DNA of 59,000 nt from Bifidobacterium aerophilum (GCF_010667685.1 NZ_WHZW01000018.1:19747-78746), one strand, 5' to 3'; positions 17,496 to 26,992 are shown, counted from the first letter of the stretch. Program-made: numbers and translations. The notes: generated by a model from the letters alone, not told the origin.

Positions 17496-18530
17496 TCACT
17501 TCCACATGAACGGCGGATAGGCATCCGTGTCACCACGTATGTATCGAGCGAGCAGCAACGACTGCACGTACGGCACCAGCCCCCAAGGAATCTTCTCGTC
17601 CAAAAATGGATGCGTAATCTGTTCGTTCTTACGTTTCTGCCATGCAGCCAGCACGACTTTGCGTCCTGCATCAGTCAGAAACACTCCTCCGTTTTCCCTT
17701 TCCTCGAAATGACCGGACTTCACCGCACCAGTGTTAACCAACGTCAGCGCGAATCGATCCGCCACCACCGGACGAAGCTCCTCCATCACATCCAGCGCGA
17801 GCGATGGCCGCCCCGGCCTATCAACATGCAGAAAACCCACATACGGGTCAAGTCCGACACCCTGTAATGCAGCCGTGCAATCACCGGTCAGCAACGCATA
17901 GGCAAACGATAACAAAGCATTCATCTTGTCCATCGGCGGCCGTCTGCTTCGCCGTTCAAAAAAGAACGAATCCTTGTCTCTCAGAATCAAATCATCGAAC
18001 GAGTAAAAGTAATCCTTTGCGGCCTTTCCTTCAACTCCTCGCACCTCGTCAACCGATGCGTAATCCTCCACTCGATCCAACTCTGTCTTCAGCAATGCGC
18101 TCTGCGCTGTCAGTCGTTGTACATTCACCCTAAGCGCATGATCACGTTTCGTGCGTTCCAAGACCCAGCGGCAATTGAAAATCTTGCCAAGCACGAACGC
18201 GGCAGCAAGATCTCGACCATCTTCCGGCGAATCCGCTTTGCGGAATTGCTCACGTCGAAGCAACACATTGCGGTTATTCTCACCGAGTACCGAACAGTAG
18301 AATCGTCCGCGCGGCGAGTAGAACGACATTCCCACGCCGGAGCGCGCGCATTTGCCCATCAGTGCTGGGGACGCGCCTTTATATGAGAAGCTTATGATCT
18401 GTTCGATGGATCGCAACGGTACTTTCGCCAAGATTTTTTCTTCGTTTTGTATGACGACGTTGTCGTTTTCCAGCGACAAATATGCATCCTCGCTGGTCAC
18501 AAACAGCGTGTTAAGCATAGTCCGCATCAT
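17496..18530 (-). CDS. cas1: Cas1 integrase, type I-C
   Basis: Spacer integrase of 344 residues. An N-terminal beta domain (LFVTSEDAYLSLENDNVVI..VPLRSIEQI) is followed by the alpha-helical catalytic domain. The metal-binding residues are visible as Glu167 in RGVEGKAAKDYF, His235 in GFLHVDRPGRPSLALD, and acidic residues at 247-251 (DVMEE). Its start overlaps the cas4 stop (ATGA) and has an AAGGAG site; a second ATG follows directly. Confidence 0.97.
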   Translation of the reverse strand: MMRTMLNTLFVTSEDAYLSLENDNVVIQNEEKILAKVPLRSIEQIISFSYKGASPALMGKCARSGVGMSFYSPRGRFYCSVLGENNRNVLLRREQFRKADSPEDGRDLAAAFVLGKIFNCRWVLERTKRDHALRVNVQRLTAQSALLKTELDRVEDYASVDEVRGVEGKAAKDYFYSFDDLILRDKDSFFFERRSRRPPMDKMNALLSFAYALLTGDCTAALQGVGLDPYVGFLHVDRPGRPSLALDVMEELRPVVADRFALTLVNTGAVKSGHFEERENGGVFLTDAGRKVVLAAWQKRKNEQITHPFLDEKIPWGLVPYVQSLLLARYIRGDTDAYPPFMWK

Positions 18531-19234
18531 TCGTCTCCTTGTCCGGACATCGCACCATCGCTTGAGGTCTCATGAAGACGAGCGCTGATATAGCTACGCG
18601 CCGACTGTTTCTTCATCAGTTCAGGAAGACATACGTCTTTCAACGAGCATGCCTTACATCCACGGCCCATTCTGACTTTCGGCGTGTGTCCTCGCGAGTA
18701 CAATTCATGCATCTGTCGGAACATATCCTCCACCATATGTCGCAGAGTCTCGTCGAATTCCACGATTTCACGGCGCCGCGTACGCTGGTAGAACAATGCG
18801 CCTTCGCCGATATCGCAGGCAAGCATTTCCTCTAAGCACATCGCTTCCGCGCATAATTGCAACCGGTCCGCGTCCTTCGTCTTAGGCTGGCCATGTTTAT
18901 ATTCGACCGGATATGCCTTCCACAGACCATCGCGCCCATGCAAAGCGACACCGTCCGGTGATGCGCGGAATTCTACGACGTCGCAGGCTCCGCTCACTCC
19001 CAACCGGCGGGAGAAGACCCGCAGGTCACGCAGAATCAGCAGGTCCCCTCGTTTTTCCGAAGCGTCGTAGTCGTGCGCCCGTTCATGTTCCAGCGATCCC
19101 GATGTGGTCAGTACGTTGTCTTCCCACAACTGCTCGATGTGGACCAACGCCCACTGCCGACGGCAGAACGAAAAATGCTGGATTCCGGAAAGCGACAGCC
19201 AATCTTCCTCCGGATAATCGGTTTGATCCGTCAT
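18527..19234 (-). CDS. cas4: Cas4 exonuclease
   Basis: RecB-family nuclease with an iron-sulfur cluster, 235 residues, which in type I-C helps select and trim PAM-bearing prespacers for Cas1-Cas2. First cluster cysteine is Cys24 in HFSFCRRQW; the C-terminal three-cysteine group is GRGCKACSLKDVCLPEL. Nuclease motifs include GACDVVEF and YPVEYKHGQPK with the catalytic Glu and Lys. The frame is open upstream, but ATG 19234 (MTDQTDYPEEDW) has an ideal AAGGAGG site. Preceded by a strong hairpin that separates it from cas7. Confidence 0.95.
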   Translation of the reverse strand: MTDQTDYPEEDWLSLSGIQHFSFCRRQWALVHIEQLWEDNVLTTSGSLEHERAHDYDASEKRGDLLILRDLRVFSRRLGVSGACDVVEFRASPDGVALHGRDGLWKAYPVEYKHGQPKTKDADRLQLCAEAMCLEEMLACDIGEGALFYQRTRRREIVEFDETLRHMVEDMFRQMHELYSRGHTPKVRMGRGCKACSLKDVCLPELMKKQSARSYISARLHETSSDGAMSGQGDE

Positions 19235-19280
19235 AGCAACCTCCTTGTTGCCGTATCCAGCAAACACAAGCACATCATCG

Positions 19281-19320
19281 ATCGGCTGGCTGAATACGCA
19301 AACGCATCCAGCCAGCCGAT
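19281..19320 (-). other. 12-bp hairpin between cas7 and cas4
   Basis: Perfect inverted repeat ATCGGCTGGCTG / CAGCCAGCCGAT around a 16-base loop, 8 bases after the cas7 stop and 46 bases before the cas4 start. On the transcribed strand no U-run follows, so it looks like a partial attenuator or an mRNA-processing or stabilising stem at the border between interference and adaptation genes. Confidence 0.6.
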
Positions 19321-19328
19321 ACGACGGT

Positions 19329-20261
19329 TCACAGTTCGTGATCAACCATTTCGCAGACGTCCACGGAATCCGGAATGGCATCGCGCCCCACGGTGACCGC
19401 ATAGTCACCGAAGCTTCGCGCGACATCCACCCCATCACGCTTGCGTACATCGATGCTGTCGAACAACTTCCACGAAGGAGCGTCGCCGAGCGCGCTGGAA
19501 TGCTTGAAGACATAGAGCTTGCGCACCGCCATATTGCCGCGTGCCGCAGAACGATCGAATTCGAACATGTTCAGGATCGCACGCCACAGCATATCGAGGT
19601 CCTCATCGCTGAATCCGGTGACATTCTGAGCGAGTTTGGCGGAAACATAACCGTTCATGCGATACAGGCCGTAGGGAATGATGTACTTGTTGCCCATGGT
19701 GTTGTTCTTTTCCACGGCATCCGCTTCCGTGGTCACGGCAACGCGGGTGATGGAGATTTCCTGGACGCTGACCGGGTCGATGGATCGAGCGAATCCAAGC
19801 TGAACAGGTCCACGCACCTGGCCGCATGCCAGGCTGCCCTTGACGAATGTGGTCATCACGGCGCCGAACGTGCGGATATCGAAGAAATTCGCGCACATAT
19901 AGTCACGCAGCCGTCGATCCAGCTCAGGATCATCCTTTTTCAGGGCTTTGATTTCCTTGGCGAAGTCTTTGTCCTCGGGACGAGCATCAATATGGGCGTT
20001 CTCCAGCGCCTCGCTGTCGAGTCGGTTCAGCGTCCTCCTGTTTTGGATATAGATGCGCCACGGAGTTTCCTCGCCCATTGCGGTCTGCACGTAATCACGG
20101 ATCTTGCGCTTCACGCAAACGTCGGTCACCAGTCCGTTGCCGGTCTCTATATCGATGCGCGGCATGTTGCCCGAGTCGGGGTCACCGTTCGGATTGCCGT
20201 TTTCCACGTCGAAGAGAATGGTGAAATCATAACGGTTTTCTATAGGGGTTCGGTCAGTCAT
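19329..20261 (-). CDS. cas7: Cas7 (Csd2) backbone subunit of type I-C Cascade
   Basis: RAMP-fold protein of 310 residues that polymerises along the crRNA. Family features: N-terminal YDFTILFDVENGNPNGDPDSGNMPRID, the GAVMTTF..LACGQVRGPVQLGFARSIDPV segment, and the C-terminal YVFKHSSALGDAP. ATG 20261 (MTDRTPIENRY) has an AAGGAG site and overlaps cas8c by 8 bases. The two highest-stoichiometry genes, cas7 and cas8c, are therefore coupled. Confidence 0.95.
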   Translation of the reverse strand: MTDRTPIENRYDFTILFDVENGNPNGDPDSGNMPRIDIETGNGLVTDVCVKRKIRDYVQTAMGEETPWRIYIQNRRTLNRLDSEALENAHIDARPEDKDFAKEIKALKKDDPELDRRLRDYMCANFFDIRTFGAVMTTFVKGSLACGQVRGPVQLGFARSIDPVSVQEISITRVAVTTEADAVEKNNTMGNKYIIPYGLYRMNGYVSAKLAQNVTGFSDEDLDMLWRAILNMFEFDRSAARGNMAVRKLYVFKHSSALGDAPSWKLFDSIDVRKRDGVDVARSFGDYAVTVGRDAIPDSVDVCEMVDHEL

Positions 20262-22053
20262 TGTCTGCTCCTTGTTCGTTGTTGCTTGCGTTGCCGGTTT
20301 TGTTGAATCGTTGCTGGTCCTCGTGATAGTAACCAAGCTGGAACGCTCCTCGCTCTTCGAGGGAAAGCCGTAATGGATAACGATCGCCCACTTTCTCGGC
20401 CAACTCGTTCCGCAGCTTCTCCAGCTTGACCTTGTAGCCTTCCGAATGCCAGGTCTTGCGCATGTGTTTCGCTTCAAGCTCGCCGAGGATCGGGAATATG
20501 CGAGCCGGCGTCGCGGACGCACTGGTGAAGTACTTGTCCTTGATCGTCGTGTTGATGTTGGGGATCGCGGCCCGTTGAATCTGCTCATACACGGAAAACA
20601 AACGCCCCAGTACGTATGGCACGTACTCGCTGTCTTTTTTGATGTCCATCTGCAGTACCTCCCTGAACTGCTCGTTGGTTGTTTTTCGTAGGTAATACGC
20701 CTTGATGATGGCTGCCCGGTCCGGCGAAATGTCTCGTTCGGCGTTGATACGCAGCTCCACCGCATTGATCAGACTCACCGGATATGCGGTACCGTTCAGT
20801 ATCGACTTCATGACCGCTCCGGCCATTTCCGACGACACTTTCGCGGTTTTGCTTTGTGGCCGAATGGTTTGGTTCAACAACCGCCATGTGGGCATGAACG
20901 TCGTCTTGTCGTAGACAGGACGGTGTATTTCGAGATCCCGATAGTGCTGCTCTATATTACGGGCGAACGCGCCGAACGTATTGGTCAGATAGAAGCGGAC
21001 CGACACTCTCGCCGCATTCGGGGACAATGCCAGCACATGAAACTCTTCGCCGGGATCAAGCCGAACATTTTCGAAATCATACGGTCTCCCCTGAGCCAGC
21101 GAGCGCGTGGCGGATTGAACCATGGCCTCATCGACTCCACCGCCATTTTGCGACACGGCGGCCTGCAGCCGGGCAAACGCCATGCCGCCGAATGCGTCGG
21201 AATATGCGGGCTCTCCGCAACGCGCCCAGGCCACGACGGTATCGTCTCCGATGCGTTGCACCCGATCGCGATCCGCGAGCAACACGTTAAGCGCCGTCGT
21301 ATATTCGTACGCCTCCCGTTTGCTCATCGAAGCGTTCTCGTTCTGTTCGAGACCGTATGAGCAGAACGCCGGAGCGTTGAAGGAGATCAATGATGCGCCG
21401 GATGGCTGCGCACCTGCGACTCCTTTGATTTTGGGATGGATTTTCGCGGGAATGACCGGCTCACCGGAGACCAGGCTGAACGATACCGTATCGTCGTCGC
21501 CCTCGGTGTCTTCCTGGTCGTAATATGCGTTCCACGCCTCTTGTACGGCAGGACAATCGTCGATGAACATGGTACGTTCCCCATTGTCGTATTGCAGGAC
21601 GAAATTCAGCGCCACGGCGGATTCCCATGGATCGTCCCCCATCAGTCGACGAGCGATTTCCCATTGAGGCTCGTTTGCGAAGAACGCGAGGACGGCCGCA
21701 GCCGCCGGATCGGCGACATCGTCCAGTATGCGCAGATGCAATGCGGCACACGCCCGAAACGCCTGCATCGCGCGCTCGGGCTTTCCTTTGGCGTCAAATC
21801 CGAGCATGTACGCCACCGTGTCGCACAGAAAGTTCGCCGCGATACCGGACGAGCGGGTGACGCGAGCGGGAACGGGAATGATGTTCACCGGCTTTCTGCC
21901 GCTGTGATCTCCCAGCGGACGGACTTCAACCAGCGTGCCGTCATCATTGATGACCAGCCCATACGGGACGTTGACATTGTCATAGCCGTAGGCCGGAGCT
22001 AGCTGTTTGGACACCAGCACGTCGTATTCGTTGCACAGATCATTGATGATCAT
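20254..22053 (-). CDS. cas8c: Cas8c (Csd1) large subunit, type I-C Cascade
   Basis: Large subunit of 599 residues that recognises the PAM and recruits Cas3. In type I-C, an internal start within cas8c typically also yields the small subunit Cas11c from its C-terminal part; the C-terminal helical region (about residue 450 onward, LRKTTNEQFREVLQMDIKKDSEYVPYVLGRLFSVYEQIQRAA) is conserved and suits that, but I did not fix the internal start. N-terminal features are YDVLVSKQLAPAYGYDNVNVPYGLVI and VPARVTRSSGIAANFLCDTVAYMLG. It overlaps cas5 (ATGA) and cas7. Confidence 0.95.
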   Translation of the reverse strand: MIINDLCNEYDVLVSKQLAPAYGYDNVNVPYGLVINDDGTLVEVRPLGDHSGRKPVNIIPVPARVTRSSGIAANFLCDTVAYMLGFDAKGKPERAMQAFRACAALHLRILDDVADPAAAAVLAFFANEPQWEIARRLMGDDPWESAVALNFVLQYDNGERTMFIDDCPAVQEAWNAYYDQEDTEGDDDTVSFSLVSGEPVIPAKIHPKIKGVAGAQPSGASLISFNAPAFCSYGLEQNENASMSKREAYEYTTALNVLLADRDRVQRIGDDTVVAWARCGEPAYSDAFGGMAFARLQAAVSQNGGGVDEAMVQSATRSLAQGRPYDFENVRLDPGEEFHVLALSPNAARVSVRFYLTNTFGAFARNIEQHYRDLEIHRPVYDKTTFMPTWRLLNQTIRPQSKTAKVSSEMAGAVMKSILNGTAYPVSLINAVELRINAERDISPDRAAIIKAYYLRKTTNEQFREVLQMDIKKDSEYVPYVLGRLFSVYEQIQRAAIPNINTTIKDKYFTSASATPARIFPILGELEAKHMRKTWHSEGYKVKLEKLRNELAEKVGDRYPLRLSLEERGAFQLGYYHEDQQRFNKTGNASNNEQGADND

Positions 22054-22706
22054 GAGCGCACCTCCGCAGATGCGACATCCAGCACGCCGTCATCCAATGC
22101 CGCACGGAAGAACAACGGTTTCGGACGAGCCGGATTGCGGTAGTCGAAGTCGTAGAACATGTATCCAAGATCACGATGCCCATGTTCGAATCCGACGGGG
22201 TCGTCATCGCTTTCCCACAGACGGAACTCGGCCGGAAATTCCCTCGTGCCGAAGTACGGGTGATGGAAATACTGGCCTTTGCCTGCGCGCCGCATGAACA
22301 TGCTCTGGAACTTATCCGCCGAATCGTCCGGCGATGTTTTTCGCGGATCCATGGTGAAATGCGCATCGATCACGTATCGGACGTCGCGCAGGATGGTGGA
22401 TGACCGTTGCTGTATGGATTCGGACGTGTAGATGACGCCGCCGTCGCCTTTTCCTTCCGCCATCGTTCGAATCTTGCTCATACGGATGACGCTGTCGACT
22501 TCGTTGCGGCGAACGGTGTCGAACCGTATCGGATTGAGCACGTGAATCCTATCTATTCGCCACCGCAAGCCCGGATGCCAAAATATCGCCTCCAGCAATC
22601 CTCGTGCCGCCGACGGCGTCATGACATCATAAGTGACACGTTCCGTCTTAAACTCCGGCCTGCTGAAGAGCGCATAATCTCCCCAGACTTCCAAACGTAC
22701 TGACAT
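22050..22706 (-). CDS. cas5c: Cas5c (Cas5d) crRNA-processing endoribonuclease
   Basis: RAMP protein of 218 residues. In type I-C systems, which lack Cas6, Cas5 itself cuts the pre-crRNA and stays on the 5' handle. Sequence begins MSVRLEVWGDYALFSRPEFKTERVTYDVMTPSAARGLLEAIFW, the standard Cas5c N-terminus with the catalytic-region Tyr. A Cys-free body continues with KFQSMFMRRAGKGQYFHHPYFGTREFPAEF. I use ATG 22706, which has an AAAGGAGG site; an upstream ATG at 22805 would add 33 unconserved residues. No cas6 gene is present in the locus, consistent with this role. Confidence 0.95.
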   Translation of the reverse strand: MSVRLEVWGDYALFSRPEFKTERVTYDVMTPSAARGLLEAIFWHPGLRWRIDRIHVLNPIRFDTVRRNEVDSVIRMSKIRTMAEGKGDGGVIYTSESIQQRSSTILRDVRYVIDAHFTMDPRKTSPDDSADKFQSMFMRRAGKGQYFHHPYFGTREFPAEFRLWESDDDPVGFEHGHRDLGYMFYDFDYRNPARPKPLFFRAALDDGVLDVASAEVRS

Positions 22707-22800
22707 CCATCCTCCTTTCACTGAAGCAACTAGGTTCAAGAACCTCTCTGTTCTCATCACCGACAATACAGCATTGTATCTGGAGCGCCACAGGGCACCT

Positions 22801-22835
22801 GGCATGCCCGCCTACCACACGAAGACGGGCATGCC
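22801..22835 (-). other. Hairpin between cas3 and cas5c
   Basis: Inverted repeat GGCATGCCCG / CGGGCATGCC with a 15-base loop, 8 bases after the cas3 stop. No strong U-run follows on the transcribed strand. The 136-base cas3-cas5c gap is the longest inside the operon and could also hold a second promoter (a TACAAT box lies at about 22771-22776 on the minus strand). Confidence 0.5.
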
Positions 22836-22842
22836 GGTCCCC

Positions 22843-25314
22843 TCACACGAAAATGCCGTCAGCCGCCACGCTATCCAGCCGCAGACCTAGCTGAGGCGAG
22901 TACAAACCCCGATCCCGAAGAATATAGCAGTTTCCTTCGGGATCCCCATCCCGTCCCACCTGTAGCACGGCGCCCGCCGACAACAGCTGTTCAAGGTGTC
23001 GCGGCCATACATTGACCGCATACTTGCCCAGCTTGCGGAACAACGTGCGATCGATATCCCCATGCTCCAGTTGCGCGCACAACCGCATTCCCTCGTCGGA
23101 CGTTTCGTCGGACCACGGGACATACACCGGCACGGTCGGGGTGTCAATGAGCTTGAACAGTTCGGCTATACGTTCGAACGGCATACCTTTATCGTGTCCG
23201 TGCAGGGCAATGATCCGATGCACATCGAGCGCATCGTTGCCTACGGCTTTCCGCCCGCTCCCGCCGCCACCGCCGAGCATGCCGAGCAGCTCGTTGAAAT
23301 ACATGCGAATCGCATCGCTCGACATCAGATCGGCATACCGATTCGCGACGACATGGTACGCCGCAAGGTTCTGCCGCAGATACGGAGCACAGCCGCCTTC
23401 CGTGGAGAACACGTAGACCATGCTTTGCTCGGCGGCATGCCTGCCTTCGCGGTTGCACCGTCCGGCCGTCTGAATGATCGAATCAAGTCCTGTCTCTTCC
23501 CGGTATGCCACCGGAAAGTCGACGTCCACGCCTGCTTCGATCAGCGAGGTGGACACCACACGGCATGTCTTTCCGGCGACGAGCCGTTCGCGAATCGTCC
23601 TCAGCAAACGTTTGCGGTCCGCGGCGCACTGCAGCGTCGTCAAGCAGAACGTTCCTTCCTCGTCCTCACCGTGCGCAAGGCGATCATACAGATACTGCGC
23701 TTTCTTGCGCGTATTCACCACACATAACACCTGCGTATAATCGTCCAGACGATCCGCGAGCGCATCCAGTTCGATGTCTCCGATGCGTTCGACCGTCACG
23801 CGGCGGAATGTCTCACGATCCGCATCCGAGAACGGCGATATTTCAGGAATATCGACCTGTCCATCCGTGGACGCCCGGTCGAACAGCGGTTTGAGTTCGG
23901 GTTGCGTGGCCGTGCACAATACCGCCGTGGAACCGTATCGTTCCACCAGCTCCGCGATTGCCGTGACGCACGGTCGCAGATACGGTACGGGCAGCGTCTG
24001 CGCCTCGTCAAACACGATGACCGAATTCGCGATGTTGTGCAGCTTTCGGCAACGTGACGTCTTGTTCGAATACAGGCTTTCGAAGAACTGCACGGCCGTC
24101 GTGACCACGATGGGCGCGTTCCAGTTCTCCGCCGCAAGCGCGCGCTTGAGATCGTTCTCGTCCATGTCGGACTCGTCCTTGAGCTGGTACGGAGCCTCCG
24201 CATAATGCGGCAACACAACATCCGGACCGAAGATCTTCTCGAAATTGCCGACGGTCTGGTCGATGATCGACGTGTAGGGAATCACGTAGATGACCCGTTG
24301 CAGGCCATGCGTACGCGCGTGTTCGAGCGCGAACGTGATCGACGCGATGGTTTTGCCGCTGCCGGTGGGCGCCGTCAGCGTATACAGTCCCGTACCGCAT
24401 GTCGCGTCGCACCCTCGTCTGAGACACTGCCTAAGCAATTCGCAGCGTTTGACGTCAAGCGGGCTTTTGTCTGTTTTATCGAGATATCGTTGTGCCACGG
24501 TCTCCATAACAGCCGCGGCACGATTCACTTGGAACCGGTTTGCGTCGGCGTATTCCGCTGAAAACCGTTGCGCCGTCTCGCGCAGCGTATGCCACGATGG
24601 AGTGCGTTCCTTCGCCAGAGCGACCGGATCGAGCCGTTCCTTCACCCGTTCCAGCAGCGGATGTTCGGCACGCCGTTCCCGGTTCGAGGTGAAGAATTCC
24701 GCATCGAGCCGGTCCCCATCCACCAATGCCGACAACAGCATGCGCGTCAGCATCATGTCGGAATAGCATGTGGCATCTGGTGTCCGTAAAGAGCGCGACA
24801 CGCTTTTCGACGTCGCCGCGGGTTTCTCCTGAGTCGCAGGTCGGAGCATAGGCAACTGCGTGCGCCAGGCGTCGGCCAAGGACAGCGGACTATGGCCACC
24901 CGCAGAGAAGGCCCTGCGTATGCGGGCGCTGTAGGTCGAACCGTCAAGTTCTCCCCCGCTGCCCAGATCGGCCAACCCCGCATGATGGCCGGCCACCGCC
25001 ATGGATGCGGCAAAATAGCCATCGCGCATGAGCAGCATCGCACCGGCAGTTGAGTGGTCCACCTTGCCCGAATGCTCCGGATCACGGATCCTGTTCTGAA
25101 AGGCCGGTGAATATTTGCCGAGATCATGAACCAGACCGGACAGCAGACCATCATCGAGATGACCGAACTGCTGTGCGAAGCCGCCGGAAAGGCATCCGGT
25201 CATGCATAGGTGTTCCACGCATGTCTCATAACCGTGATCACTGGTTCGTGCATAAAACATATCCGGCCCACGTCCATTCCCATGCGATGTGACGGATGAA
25301 CCGGATACGACCAT
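22843..25314 (-). CDS. cas3: Cas3 nuclease-helicase, type I-C
   Basis: Single-chain HD nuclease plus SF2 helicase, 823 residues, recruited by Cascade to degrade target DNA. HD motifs: His63-Asp64 in LVHDLGKYSPAFQ, His87 in VDHSTAGA and HH110-111 in AGHHAGL. Helicase motifs: Walker A APTGSGKT at about 315-322, motif II DEAQ at 436-439, VLCTATQP, STSLIEAGVDVDFP and motif VI QTAGRCNREGRH. DEAQ in place of DEAH/DEVH is a variant worth noting. Start is either ATG 25314 (GGAG site) or ATG 25260 (residue 19); the HD domain is intact in both. Confidence 0.96.
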   Translation of the reverse strand: MVVSGSSVTSHGNGRGPDMFYARTSDHGYETCVEHLCMTGCLSGGFAQQFGHLDDGLLSGLVHDLGKYSPAFQNRIRDPEHSGKVDHSTAGAMLLMRDGYFAASMAVAGHHAGLADLGSGGELDGSTYSARIRRAFSAGGHSPLSLADAWRTQLPMLRPATQEKPAATSKSVSRSLRTPDATCYSDMMLTRMLLSALVDGDRLDAEFFTSNRERRAEHPLLERVKERLDPVALAKERTPSWHTLRETAQRFSAEYADANRFQVNRAAAVMETVAQRYLDKTDKSPLDVKRCELLRQCLRRGCDATCGTGLYTLTAPTGSGKTIASITFALEHARTHGLQRVIYVIPYTSIIDQTVGNFEKIFGPDVVLPHYAEAPYQLKDESDMDENDLKRALAAENWNAPIVVTTAVQFFESLYSNKTSRCRKLHNIANSVIVFDEAQTLPVPYLRPCVTAIAELVERYGSTAVLCTATQPELKPLFDRASTDGQVDIPEISPFSDADRETFRRVTVERIGDIELDALADRLDDYTQVLCVVNTRKKAQYLYDRLAHGEDEEGTFCLTTLQCAADRKRLLRTIRERLVAGKTCRVVSTSLIEAGVDVDFPVAYREETGLDSIIQTAGRCNREGRHAAEQSMVYVFSTEGGCAPYLRQNLAAYHVVANRYADLMSSDAIRMYFNELLGMLGGGGGSGRKAVGNDALDVHRIIALHGHDKGMPFERIAELFKLIDTPTVPVYVPWSDETSDEGMRLCAQLEHGDIDRTLFRKLGKYAVNVWPRHLEQLLSAGAVLQVGRDGDPEGNCYILRDRGLYSPQLGLRLDSVAADGIFV

Positions 25315-25444
25315 CGTGCTCCATTGCCGCTCATCCGTCGTTGACTGGTTTCGTCTTCAGCTTATACCCTGCACAACGATTCCGGTCGGCAACGGTGCCT
25401 GTACGACGGAGAAGACCTTGAGACGGGAAGAGGCTTGGATATGC

Positions 25445-25472
25445 AAAACCCCGCCACATCGGGCGGGGTTTT
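25445..25472 (-). terminator. Terminator of the infC-rpmI-rplT operon
   Basis: Perfect stem AAAACCCCGCC / GGCGGGGTTTT with a 6-base loop, 39 bases after the rplT stop, with T-runs on both strands. It separates rplT from cas3. The 130 bases between it and the cas3 start must hold the cas promoter; none could be chosen with confidence. Confidence 0.9.
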
Positions 25473-25510
25473 CGCGTGTGTTACGATTGCGCGGCTGTCG
25501 CGGACCCGAA

Positions 25511-25894
25511 TCAGGCCTCGACCGGAGCGTTCACGTCGGCCGGGAGGGCGTTCTTGGCCTCGGCGACGATGGCCTTGAAGGTCTCCGGATCGGACACGGC
25601 GAGCTCGGCGAGAGCGCGGCGGTCCAGATCGATGCCGGCCAGCTTCAGGCCCTGCATGAAGCGGTTGTAGGTGATGCCTTCGGCGCGGACGGCGGCGTTG
25701 ATGCGCTGGATCCACAGCTTGCGGAAGTCACCCTTGCGGGCCTTGCGGTCGCGGAAGTTGTAGGTAAAGGAGTGGAGCAGCTGCTCCTTGGCCTTGCGGT
25801 ACAGGCGGGAGCGCTGGCCGCGGTAGCCGGAAGCCCTCTCGAGAACGACGCGACGCTTCTTGTGGGCGTTCACTGCGCGCTTGACACGTGCCAT
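25511..25894 (-). CDS. rplT: 50S ribosomal protein L20
   Basis: bL20, 127 residues. Diagnostic segments are [15 protein letters not shown] at the start, [31 protein letters not shown] [16 protein letters not shown] and [19 protein letters not shown]. Third gene of the conserved infC-rpmI-rplT operon. The C-terminus has a short Ala/Pro/Glu tail compared with enterobacterial L20. Confidence 0.98.
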   Translation of the reverse strand: MARVKRAVNAHKKRRVVLERASGYRGQRSRLYRKAKEQLLHSFTYNFRDRKARKGDFRKLWIQRINAAVRAEGITYNRFMQGLKLAGIDLDRRALAELAVSDPETFKAIVAEAKNALPADVNAPVEA

Positions 25895-25947
25895 AATCTA
25901 TTCCTCAGCTTTCTAAAAAGTTTCTTCGCGAATCGGCTTCAGGCGGC

Positions 25948-26142
25948 TCAGCGGCCCAGCAGCTTCTTCATGACCTTGGTCTGCGACGGAGCCAGCACGG
26001 CATCGGCCTTCAGGGCGCGACGCTTGCGAGCGGACTTGTGCTCCAGGTTGTGGCGCATGGCGCTGCCGTTCTGGACCAGCTTGCCCTTGCCGGTGACGCG
26101 GACGCGCTTGGACGCGGCGGAATTTGTTTTCATCTTCGGCAT
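25948..26142 (-). CDS. rpmI: 50S ribosomal protein L35
   Basis: bL35, 64 residues, basic: [35 protein letters not shown] and a KVMKKLLGR end are the family pattern. Lies between infC and rplT on the same strand, 18 bases after infC. Confidence 0.98.
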   Translation of the reverse strand: MPKMKTNSAASKRVRVTGKGKLVQNGSAMRHNLEHKSARKRRALKADAVLAPSQTKVMKKLLGR

Positions 26143-26160
26143 TGCTGCCCTCCTTGTTGG

Positions 26161-26862
26161 TTACTTCTTTTCGGAAGTCGTATTGTCTTCGGTGCCGTTG
26201 ACCGCGGCCTTCGCCTCGGCTGCGGCCTGAGCCTGAGCCTCCTGCTTGGCGGCCAGACGTGCCGCCTGGCGGGCCTGGCGCTCGGCGCGGGACTGGTCGC
26301 CGCGGCGGCGCTGCTCGGACTGCGTGTGCACCTTCTTGCCCTTGGGCGCAAGCGTCATGATGATGTTGCGGCCCTCCTGCTTGGGAGCGGATTCGATGGT
26401 GCCGTACTCCTGCACGTCGTCGGCGAGGCGCTGCAGCAGTTCCACACCGCCGATCGGGCGGGACTGCTCGCGACCGCGCAGCATGATCGTGACCTTGACC
26501 TTGTCGCCGCCGCTCAGGAAGCGGGTGACGTGGCCCTTCTTGACTTCGAAGTCGTGGTCGTCGATCTTCAGGCGGAAGCGGATCTCCTTGATCTCCGCGG
26601 TGCTCTGATTGCGGCGGGCTTCACGGGCCTTGATCTTCTCGTTGTACTTGAACTTGCCGTAATCGATGAGCTTGGCGACCGGAGGCTTCGCGTTGGGTGC
26701 CACCTCGACGAGATCGAGGTTCGCTTCCTTGGCCAGGTTCAGCGCGACGGAAGTCGCGATGACTCCCACCTGCTCGCCGTTCGGTCCGATCAGACGCACC
26801 TGGGAGACGCGAATCTCGTCGTTAATGCGTGGTTCGTCGCTGATGATGACTCCAATCCTCAT
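26161..26862 (-). CDS. infC: Translation initiation factor IF-3
   Basis: IF-3, about 233 residues: N-domain [26 protein letters not shown], linker rich in basic residues ([16 protein letters not shown]) and C-domain [39 protein letters not shown] 60-residue Ala/Gln/Arg-rich tail follows, longer than the E. coli protein. The start is doubtful: ATG 26862 and an upstream ATG 26901 both lack a good ribosome site. An ATC codon at 26844 (isoleucine before SDEPRIN) lies 5 bases after GGAG, which recalls the rare AUU start used for autoregulation of E. coli infC. Confidence 0.93.
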   Translation of the reverse strand: MRIGVIISDEPRINDEIRVSQVRLIGPNGEQVGVIATSVALNLAKEANLDLVEVAPNAKPPVAKLIDYGKFKYNEKIKAREARRNQSTAEIKEIRFRLKIDDHDFEVKKGHVTRFLSGGDKVKVTIMLRGREQSRPIGGVELLQRLADDVQEYGTIESAPKQEGRNIIMTLAPKGKKVHTQSEQRRRGDQSRAERQARQAARLAAKQEAQAQAAAEAKAAVNGTEDNTTSEKK

Positions 26863-26992
26863 GTTCTTCACGGCGGAACACCCCGGATGGGCGCGATTCA
26901 TCGTCCGAATTCATGGCAAGTCCCGTCGACGCACGCACCGTAATCGGCACGCATCCGCGTTCGACGTCATATGTCCGTATCCGTTGCGATAC

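Noticed and set aside
14841..25440. Insertion sequence or transposase explaining the island
   Set aside because: No transposase-like protein or terminal inverted repeats were found at either edge.
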